Below are positions 7,128 to 13,181 of a stretch of 13,181 bases of DNA, piece by piece. This DNA comes from an uncultured Prevotellaceae bacterium (GTDB lineage: Bacteria; Bacteroidota; Bacteroidia; Bacteroidales; Bacteroidaceae). Made by a program: the position numbers and the translations under genes. The stretch lies in contig CABSGW010000048.1 of assembly GCA_902477365.1 (NCBI GenBank), positions 1-13,181 of the forward strand. The letters run 5' to 3'. The first letter of the stretch is position 1. The number at the start of each line of letters is the position of its first letter. The notes under the pieces were generated by a model. It did not search any database. It was not told where the DNA came from and saw only the letters and a program-made list of their open reading frames with translations.

Positions 7128-9986
7128 ATGAAACAACATGTAAAAAGAAATTGGCTTTTGGCACTTTGTGCGGTCGGCTTGGTGACAGGCGGTGCGAAAG
7201 ATGTGAAAGTGCCGGCTGTTTATCCTTTGAAGAATAAGGAGATCTATAAAAAGGGATGGATTGACTTTAATAAAAACGGGAAAAAAGATGTTTACGAAGA
7301 CCCGTCGGCCACGGTTGACGAACGGGTGGAGGATCTGCTGTCCCAAATGACGTTGGACGAGAAAACCTGTCAGATGGTTACGTTGTACGGCTACGGACGG
7401 GTACTGGGCGATGCATTGCCCACCCCTGAGTGGAAAAATAAATTGTGGAAAGACGGTATGGGAGCTATCGATGAGCATTTGAACGGTTTCCGGCAGTGGG
7501 GATTACCGCCCTCAGACAATCCCAATGTTTGGCCGGCCTCCCGCCATGCATGGGCTTTGAACGAGGTTCAGCGGTTCTTTGTAGAGGAGACTCGTTTGGG
7601 TATTCCTACCGATTTCACCAACGAAGGGATCAGAGGTGTGGAAAGCTATATGGCCACCAATTTTCCTACCCAGTTGGGGTTGGGACACACCTGGAACCGT
7701 AAATTGATAGAGAAAGTGGGATATATCACCGGTCGCGAAGGCCGTCTGTTGGGTTATACCAATATTTATGCCCCCATTCTCGATGTAGGTCGCGACCAGC
7801 GTTGGGGACGTTATGAAGAGGTGTATGGCGAGAGTCCTTATCTGGTTGCCGAATTGGGTATTGCCATGGCCCGTGGTTTGCAGACCGACATGCAGGTTGT
7901 TTCTACCGCAAAACATTTTATAGCGTATAGCAATAACAAAGGTGCTCGCGAGGGGATGGCACGCGTTGATCCGCAAATGTCTCCGCGTGAACTGGAGAAC
8001 ATTCATGCTTATCCGTTTGAACGGGTTATTCGCGAAGCGGGGATACTGGGGGTAATGAGTTCGTATAATGATTACGACGGTATTCCGGTACAGGGCAGTT
8101 ACTATTGGCTGACCACCCGCTTGCGCAATCAGATGGGATTTCGCGGTTATGTTGTATCAGACAGCGATGCGTTGGAGTATTTGTATAGCAAACACGGTAC
8201 GGCTCCCGACATGAAAGATGCCGTTCGTCAGTGTGTTGAAGCCGGCTTGAACGTGCGTTGTACGTTCCGTTCGCCCGACTCCTTTGTGATGCCTCTGCGC
8301 GAGTTGGTGAAAGAGGGTGGCCTGTCGATGGATGTGATTGATAGTCGTGTTCGTGACATCTTGCGTGTGAAGTTCCTGTTGGGGCTGTTCGATATGCCTT
8401 ATCAGTTGGATTTGAAACAGGCTGATGTTGAGGTGAACAGTGAGGCCAACCAGCAAGTAGCGCTGCAAGCGTCGCGCGAAGCCATTGTGTTGTTGAAAAA
8501 CAAGAGTAACCTGTTGCCGCTTGATGCCAGTAAGGTGAAGCGTATTGCCGTGTGTGGCCCGAATGCCGATGAGCGTTCGTTTGCTTTGACGCATTATGGA
8601 CCATTGGCCGTTGAGGTTACGTCGGTGCTCGATGGTATTCGCAACCGGGTAGGTTCGGCTTCCGAAGTGTTGTATACCAAGGGGTGTGATTTGGTAGATG
8701 CCAACTGGCCCGAGTCCGAATTGGTGCGTGAGCCGTTGACTGCCGACGAACAGGCCGAGATAGATAAGGCTGTGGCCAATGCACGCCAAAGCGATGTGGC
8801 TGTGGTTGTGCTGGGAGGCGGAACACGTACGTGTGGCGAAAACAAATCTCGTTCCAGTCTTGAACTGCCGGGACGTCAGCTCGACTTGTTGCAAGCCGTG
8901 GTGGCAACGGGTAAACCCGTCGTACTGATGTTGATTAATGGCCGTCCGCTTAGCATCAATTGGGCTGACAAGCATGTACCGGCTATTTTGGAAGCATGGT
9001 ATCCTGGCTCGCAGGGTGGTAAGGCATTGGCCGAAGTGCTGTTTGGCGATTATAATCCGGGTGGAAAACTAACTGTGACCTTTCCCAAAACGGTAGGACA
9101 GATTCCGTTCAACTTCCCTTATAAGCCGGCTTCGCAGATTGACGGTGGACATAACAAGGGATTGAAAGGTAACATGTCGCGTGTGAATGGGGCGCTGTAT
9201 CCCTTTGGCTACGGGTTGAGCTATACTACGTTTGAATACTCGGATCTGCATCTGTCTGCTTCGTCCATCACACCTCATCAGTCGGTAACCGTGACGTGTA
9301 AGGTAACGAATACCGGAAAATGTGCCGGTGACGAAGTGGTGCAACTTTATACACGCGATGTGGTAAGCTCTGTTACCACGTATGAGAAAAACTTGCGTGG
9401 TTTTGAACGTGTATCCCTTGCTCCGGGTGAGACGAAGGAGGTTTCCTTTACCTTGCTGCCCCGCGACCTTCATTTGATGAATCAGGACGGAAAGTGGGTT
9501 GTTGAACCGGGCACTTTTAAAATTATGGTAGGTGCTTCTTCGCAAGATATACGTTTGGCTGACAGGCTCGAGGTGGTAGCCTATGGAGAAGCTACCGCAA
9601 AAGGTGTTGCAACAGAGAAAGGCCGGAAAAATGCCGTGTCGGCCAGTAATGAAGCTGTGTCAGCCGCAGCACAGGTGCTGGATGGTAATTTCTCTACGGC
9701 TTGGAAAGGCAAGCAGGGCGATTACCTGACCTTTGAGTTGGAGACGGATGCCTCTCCGGGTCGTGTGTCAATTGCCTGGAAAGAACGAAGTGCGGGAGCC
9801 ACGTTTGAGGTACAGCTATCGGGCGGTGGCGGCCAGTTTCTTACTGTTTATAAAGGAAAGGTAGACGCAACAAACGAATTGCGTAATTATTCTTTCAAAG
9901 CCACAACGGCCAGCGATTTGCGCGTACTGGTTACATCGGGTACAGCTGCCATTTCGGAAGTTCGTCTGAAAGAACTGAAAAAATAA
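7128..9986 (+). CDS. Secreted glycoside hydrolase family 3 (beta-glucosidase/xylosidase-like) with EF-hand-like loop and C-terminal discoidin-like domain
   Basis: This 952-aa enzyme probably releases terminal sugars from beta-linked oligosaccharides in the periplasm or on the cell surface. A signal peptide spans about 1-23, likely cut after TGGA. Residues 46-57 form an EF-hand-like loop with Asp46, Asn48, Asn50, Gly51, Asp54 and Glu57. The GH3 TIM-barrel domain follows (about 60-400), with GRDQRWGRYEEVYGESP, Lys262-His263 in STAKHF, and the nucleophile Asp345 in GYVVSDSDA. The second alpha/beta domain starts near 440 and holds CGENKSRSSLELPGRQ, with Glu571 in the segment that carries the acid/base Glu in many members. 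A fibronectin-III-like domain covers about 712-775. The last 115 residues look like an F5/8 (discoidin, CBM32-like) sugar-binding domain, starting around AAQVLDGNFSTAW (847-859). The exact substrate cannot be told. The gene lies 32 bp after the MFS gene with no visible promoter of its own, so it is probably read from the same transcript. A strong terminator follows the stop by 17 bp. Confidence 0.95.
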   Translation: MKQHVKRNWLLALCAVGLVTGGAKDVKVPAVYPLKNKEIYKKGWIDFNKNGKKDVYEDPSATVDERVEDLLSQMTLDEKTCQMVTLYGYGRVLGDALPTPEWKNKLWKDGMGAIDEHLNGFRQWGLPPSDNPNVWPASRHAWALNEVQRFFVEETRLGIPTDFTNEGIRGVESYMATNFPTQLGLGHTWNRKLIEKVGYITGREGRLLGYTNIYAPILDVGRDQRWGRYEEVYGESPYLVAELGIAMARGLQTDMQVVSTAKHFIAYSNNKGAREGMARVDPQMSPRELENIHAYPFERVIREAGILGVMSSYNDYDGIPVQGSYYWLTTRLRNQMGFRGYVVSDSDALEYLYSKHGTAPDMKDAVRQCVEAGLNVRCTFRSPDSFVMPLRELVKEGGLSMDVIDSRVRDILRVKFLLGLFDMPYQLDLKQADVEVNSEANQQVALQASREAIVLLKNKSNLLPLDASKVKRIAVCGPNADERSFALTHYGPLAVEVTSVLDGIRNRVGSASEVLYTKGCDLVDANWPESELVREPLTADEQAEIDKAVANARQSDVAVVVLGGGTRTCGENKSRSSLELPGRQLDLLQAVVATGKPVVLMLINGRPLSINWADKHVPAILEAWYPGSQGGKALAEVLFGDYNPGGKLTVTFPKTVGQIPFNFPYKPASQIDGGHNKGLKGNMSRVNGALYPFGYGLSYTTFEYSDLHLSASSITPHQSVTVTCKVTNTGKCAGDEVVQLYTRDVVSSVTTYEKNLRGFERVSLAPGETKEVSFTLLPRDLHLMNQDGKWVVEPGTFKIMVGASSQDIRLADRLEVVAYGEATAKGVATEKGRKNAVSASNEAVSAAAQVLDGNFSTAWKGKQGDYLTFELETDASPGRVSIAWKERSAGATFEVQLSGGGGQFLTVYKGKVDATNELRNYSFKATTASDLRVLVTSGTAAISEVRLKELKK

Positions 9987-10003
9987 CAAAGCCCCTCCAT
10001 ATT

Positions 10004-10052
10004 AAACGAACAGCTCTTCTCGTTCAAACGAGAAGGGCTGTTCGTTTGTTTT
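10004..10052 (+). terminator. Long bidirectional intrinsic terminator between convergent genes
   Basis: AAACGAACAGCTCTTCTCGTT (10004-10024) pairs with 10027-10047 across all 21 positions, one of them a T-G wobble, with a 2-base apparent loop (CA; in practice 4-6 bases unpaired). GTTTT follows at 10048-10052. The site lies 17 bases after the GH3 stop and 25 bases beyond the stop of the convergent barrel gene. On the minus strand the stem is followed by TTTAAT, so it could serve both genes. Confidence 0.88.
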
Positions 10053-10072
10053 AGAAGCACATGTCTTTCTCA

Positions 10073-12922
10073 CTACCTTGATTGTCTTCTTTTGTGATCG
10101 GTTGTCTGAGGACCTTTGAATACGTTCAGGCGGTAGATGAAGTGTACCATGCAGTAACTGTATACCGCTTCGTTCCAAGAGTCGCTGCGCCGTTGCGCGT
10201 TGATGGAATGCTGTGTGTTGCTGCGGTGTTGCAGGATGTCTTGGAAACGGATGCTGAGTGTCGCGGCATTTTTTTTCAGAAAGTTCTGGGCTATTTGTGC
10301 GTTCCATACAAATTCGTCGGTATTCATGGACGGGTTGTCGTATCCGCGACGGCAGTGCATGCCCATATCGGTATTGAGTGTCATTTTCCATGGCAACCGT
10401 ATTTGAAGGTCGGTGCCGTATGAAAAATGGTAGGTATCCAGGTTGGCTTTGGGATTCAGCTTGTTGTTGGAGTGGCGGTAGTTCACCTGTCCGTTCAACG
10501 TCACTTCCAGCCAGTCATTACGGTAGCTGCTACGAATTCTTTCGCCCAAGTTCAGCGTGCGGTTGGTGTTTTTTTCGCTCTCCGGCTGACCGGAAGTGCG
10601 GATAAAACCCACCGAGTTGTGATAGGAGATGTTGGTCGAAGTATTGAACCGGATTTTCTTTTGATTGTCCAGTGGGGTGTTGAAGCCGATGTGTCCCCGC
10701 ACGTTCCAGTCTCCGTTGATGTTCTCGGGGCGTGTGGTACGCACACCACTACTCTCGTCATAAAGGGTGGCCGTACTGATGGTGTTGGATGTCTGTGTAT
10801 ATTCACCGTTTAGGTTCCATCCCTGTTGGCGTTCGGTGACGTAGTAGTTGTAGTCTATTCCCAACCGGTTGGTCCACGAAGGCTTTAGTCCGGGGTTTCC
10901 TTGGGTGATGTGCAGTGGGTTCGAGTCGTCGGTGATGTCCAGCAGGTTGGTCATTGAAGGGTCGGACGAAGAGCCGCGATAACGCAGTTCCAACCGCTGC
11001 GTTCTTGAAAAGCGGTATTGGAAGCGGGCCGAGGGAGCAATCTTGAACAACCGGCGTGTCACGGTCGTATCTAGGTCGTCTTTGCGATAGTCCATGTCGG
11101 TTGTTTGCGGCTTAAGGCTTACACCGGCATTGAAGCGTATGTTTTTACGGACAAGGCGGAAGCTTAGATCAATGTCGTGGTTGTATTGGTGATAGGTGGC
11201 GTATTGGCTGTTCCGGCAGTCCAGTACCGTTTGCAGGGTATCGGCACCGGGAAGCATGCCTAACGGGTAAGCTGACGGAATGTCCCATCCCGGAATAGAA
11301 TCCAACTGGTACAAAGACCGATTACTGTCGTCGTATTTATAGGCATATTGATAGCGAAGTTGCAAGTATCCTCCCTTGAAAATGGGTTCACTGTATCCTA
11401 CTTGCAGTTGGTAATCGCGTTTTCTGGAGGGATTGGTGCTGTATTGGTCCGTATAACGGAACGGATCTTTCGCATTGGGTTGATAATAATGGATGGTGGA
11501 ACGGTTGAACGAGTGGTTTGAATTCTCGCTGTAGTTGACAGAACCTTTGAGATTGATGTTTCTGCCTTCTGCACTGAGTCGTCTGACAACCATGAAGTCG
11601 GTTGCAAATGTCCGGTTACGCCCGTTTCGCAGGCTGGCCCGCTCGTTACGGTTCACGGTGATGGCTTTCAGACTGTCGTTTATTTCGTCTTCAAAAATAG
11701 CGGCAAGCGGGTCGTCAATACCCGGTATCAGGTAAGGATTCTGATTGAATGTAGCCGCTTGGCTTTGTGATGACCCTTCGGATTCTCCGTATGAAAAATG
11801 GGGCGTCAGGGTGATGGTGGTCAGCGTGTCGCAATGCCATTCCAGACGCATCCGGCCGCTAAGCCCCATGTTGCGGCTGTTGTTTTGACTGATGCGGTTG
11901 TTGAACGAGCTTCCGGCTCCGCTGGTAAGGAATGTCTCTGAGTTGCTGCCTGAACGTTGGTTGGATCGGTTACGGTTTATCTGCATATTTCCATCCAGGT
12001 TGAAACTGCCGGCTTCCCGTTTTTTGCGCTTCTTTTGGTTACCCAGGTTGAAGTCGAATCCGGCATTCTCACTGCGTCCCGTACCGTTCGGATTGCGGAG
12101 GTTCCCGTAAAGCGATATACGCGAATAATCCGTCATCCGGTTAACGAACAGACGGCCATTGTAGAGGTTGTGGCTTCCGTACCCCATATTGATGTTCGAG
12201 ACCCAGCTTTCGTTGAGTTCTTTCTTTAGGGTAATGTCCATCACCGTCTCTTCTTCGCCGTCGTCAATGCCGGTTTGCTCGGTGTAGTCACTCTGTTTGT
12301 CGTAACTTTTAATCTTTTTGACCAGCTCTACCGGTAAGTTTTTAAGGGCTGTTTGCGTATTTCCTTTGAAGAAGTCTTTGCCGTTGATTAGAAATTGTTT
12401 GACCTGCTTGCCATTGACCGTAATGGTTCCATTGTCCTCCAGTTCTACTCCCGGCAGTTTTTTGATGAGTTCTTCCAGCACCGAACCCTCGGGCACACGA
12501 AAGGCATCGGCATTGAAAACTGTCGTGTCCTCTACCATTTCAATCTGATTCAGTTTGCCAACAACAGTTGCCTCATTAAGTGCGATATGGCTTTGCTCAA
12601 TGGCGAGTATGCCGGTTTGCATCTGTGTTTGGCCCGGCTTTATTTGAATGGGGTGGAACAGCGGTTTGTAACCGATGTAGGAGATGTGTAACAGGTATTT
12701 TCCGGGCTTGGGGGTAGACAGGTTGAATTGGCCGGACGCGGTGGTGTTCTTGCCTTCGATGAAGGTACTGTCCGTCTGGAGCAAACGTACAGTAGCCAAT
12801 TCTATCGGTTGTTTGCTGTGTTGGTCCAGGATCGTTCCCGATAGACCCGGTTTTTGTGCGTATCCGGCTAGCGTACAGGATATGGTTAATAAAAAAAGGA
12901 TATAGATGGTCCTGTATTTCAT
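10073..12922 (-). CDS. Outer-membrane beta-barrel protein with CarboxypepD_reg-like and TonB-plug-like N-terminus
   Basis: This 949-aa protein is of the Bacteroidota family that resembles TonB-dependent receptors (OMP_b-brl_3 type). A signal peptide ends near residue 22 (GYA before QKPG). Residues about 25-115 form a carboxypeptidase-regulatory-like sandwich (GLSGTILDQHSKQPIELATV, ISYIGYKP). A plug-like domain spans about 120-235, with VPEGSVLEELIKKLPGVELE and TVNGKQVKQFLINGKDFF. The rest is rich in alternating polar and aromatic beta-strands, Asn and Arg, as in large barrels, with the recurring family phrase QGNPGLKPSW. It ends in a strand MVHFIYRLNVFKG plus a basic tail. No SusD gene lies beside it on the downstream side, so a SusC glycan importer is unlikely. 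Ligand and TonB dependence are unknown. It lies 130 bp after the partial gene upstream on the same strand. No TAnnTTTG box is visible in that gap. Confidence 0.9.
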   Translation of the reverse strand: MKYRTIYILFLLTISCTLAGYAQKPGLSGTILDQHSKQPIELATVRLLQTDSTFIEGKNTTASGQFNLSTPKPGKYLLHISYIGYKPLFHPIQIKPGQTQMQTGILAIEQSHIALNEATVVGKLNQIEMVEDTTVFNADAFRVPEGSVLEELIKKLPGVELEDNGTITVNGKQVKQFLINGKDFFKGNTQTALKNLPVELVKKIKSYDKQSDYTEQTGIDDGEEETVMDITLKKELNESWVSNINMGYGSHNLYNGRLFVNRMTDYSRISLYGNLRNPNGTGRSENAGFDFNLGNQKKRKKREAGSFNLDGNMQINRNRSNQRSGSNSETFLTSGAGSSFNNRISQNNSRNMGLSGRMRLEWHCDTLTTITLTPHFSYGESEGSSQSQAATFNQNPYLIPGIDDPLAAIFEDEINDSLKAITVNRNERASLRNGRNRTFATDFMVVRRLSAEGRNINLKGSVNYSENSNHSFNRSTIHYYQPNAKDPFRYTDQYSTNPSRKRDYQLQVGYSEPIFKGGYLQLRYQYAYKYDDSNRSLYQLDSIPGWDIPSAYPLGMLPGADTLQTVLDCRNSQYATYHQYNHDIDLSFRLVRKNIRFNAGVSLKPQTTDMDYRKDDLDTTVTRRLFKIAPSARFQYRFSRTQRLELRYRGSSSDPSMTNLLDITDDSNPLHITQGNPGLKPSWTNRLGIDYNYYVTERQQGWNLNGEYTQTSNTISTATLYDESSGVRTTRPENINGDWNVRGHIGFNTPLDNQKKIRFNTSTNISYHNSVGFIRTSGQPESEKNTNRTLNLGERIRSSYRNDWLEVTLNGQVNYRHSNNKLNPKANLDTYHFSYGTDLQIRLPWKMTLNTDMGMHCRRGYDNPSMNTDEFVWNAQIAQNFLKKNAATLSIRFQDILQHRSNTQHSINAQRRSDSWNEAVYSYCMVHFIYRLNVFKGPQTTDHKRRQSR

Positions 12923-12996
12923 GGGTTGTGGTTGGTCGTAGGTTTTGGTCTATTGAGTTAGACGCAGGGAGGGGCGGATGGTTTAATTGGAAACGA

Positions 12997-13031
12997 ATGA
13001 CCGGTATCCATCTGAGATGAACACCGGCCAT
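12997..13031 (-). terminator. 16-bp hairpin between the partial gene and the barrel gene (terminator or intercistronic element)
   Basis: On the minus strand ATGGCCGGTGTTCATC, loop TCA, and GATGGATACCGGTCAT pair at all 16 positions, three of them G-U. It begins 21 bases after the stop of the upstream partial gene. The following bases are TCGTTTCC, only a weak U-run. The G-U pairs form only in minus-strand RNA; the plus strand would have A-C mismatches. This fits a structure acting in the transcript of these two genes. Whether it terminates, attenuates or protects the mRNA is open. Confidence 0.45.
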
Positions 13032-13052
13032 GGGTATATTGTGGAAAAACGA

Positions 13053-13181
13053 TTATTTTTCCCGGGTCACTTCTTTGTGCATCCAATACACCTCGTCCCG
13101 ACTGACGGGTTTGCTGTACATGCGGGCAATCATCACCTCACCGTCCAGCGAGAACTGGGCATAGCCGTTGCCGTTGGCATC
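13053..13181 (-). CDS. Partial unrecognised protein, C-terminal 42 residues
   Basis: The minus-strand frame entering at the window edge gives 42 residues ending in TAA at 13055-13053. The sequence begins DANGNGYAQFSLDGEV, goes on MIARMYSKPVSRDEVYWMHKE, and ends VTREK. It reads as normal coding sequence: the frame is open, the composition is balanced and it ends in a charged tail. The family was not recognised. Its position upstream of the outer-membrane barrel gene on the same strand, 130 bp away, suggests a possible two-gene unit. Confidence 0.6.
   Translation of the reverse strand, partial: DANGNGYAQFSLDGEVMIARMYSKPVSRDEVYWMHKEVTREK

Noticed and set aside
8157..8975. Long antisense reading frame of 272 codons inside the GH3 gene
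   Set aside because: The overlapping plus-strand GH3 has clear catalytic motifs throughout. The antisense translation shows no recognisable domain, and several other antisense frames overlap it.
12597..13031. 144-codon minus-strand frame spanning the barrel gene's start and the intergenic gap
   Set aside because: It overlaps the signal peptide and CRD-encoding part of the barrel gene in another frame, is rich in His, Pro and Arg, and begins inside the hairpin.

Overview
This window looks like chromosomal DNA of a gut- or oral-type Bacteroidales (Bacteroides, Prevotella or Parabacteroides relatives; the genus cannot be fixed from the sequence). Four things point there: a Bacteroidota -7 promoter box (TATCTTTG), a PorE-like OmpA lipoprotein with a PD40 propeller, a secreted family 3 glycoside hydrolase of a type typical of Bacteroides/Prevotella, and a TonB-receptor-like outer-membrane barrel carrying a carboxypeptidase-regulatory-like N-terminus. 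No tRNA, rRNA, CRISPR array, insertion sequence or phage gene was seen.

Layout. (1) Positions 1-155, minus strand: the N-terminus of an MscS-type mechanosensitive channel that runs off the window, interrupted by an in-frame TAG at codon 46. (2) Positions 156-374: a divergent intergenic region holding a perfect 8-bp inverted repeat. (3) Positions 375-4505, plus strand: DNA topoisomerase III (topB), then after 21 bp a lipoprotein with TPR, five-bladed propeller, CRD and OmpA parts, resembling the type IX secretion protein PorE. (4) Positions 4547-10052, plus strand: a recognisable -7 box precedes two half-size chromate-transporter (CHR) proteins, a DHA2-type MFS exporter and a large secreted GH3 enzyme. 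The first three genes are separated by 1 bp each and the GH3 follows after 32 bp. A 21-bp stem terminator closes the unit. (5) Positions 10073-13181, minus strand, convergent: a 949-aa outer-membrane beta-barrel protein, preceded by a partial unrecognised gene. A 16-bp hairpin lies between these two genes.

How the genes fit together. TopB works in DNA decatenation and has no evident link to the lipoprotein behind it beyond close spacing. The paired CHR halves very likely form one transporter, in the same operon as an MFS exporter. The GH3 would act in the periplasm or at the cell surface on oligosaccharides; its transcriptional link to inner-membrane exporters rather than a SusC/SusD locus is the oddest contextual point. 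The barrel protein has no SusD partner and seems a stand-alone outer-membrane protein.

No convincing new defence, mobile or RNA-guided system was found. The points most worth checking are the interrupted mscS reading frame, the PorE-like lipoprotein, the mixed transporter/GH3 operon, and the intergenic hairpin with strand-specific G-U pairing upstream of the barrel gene.
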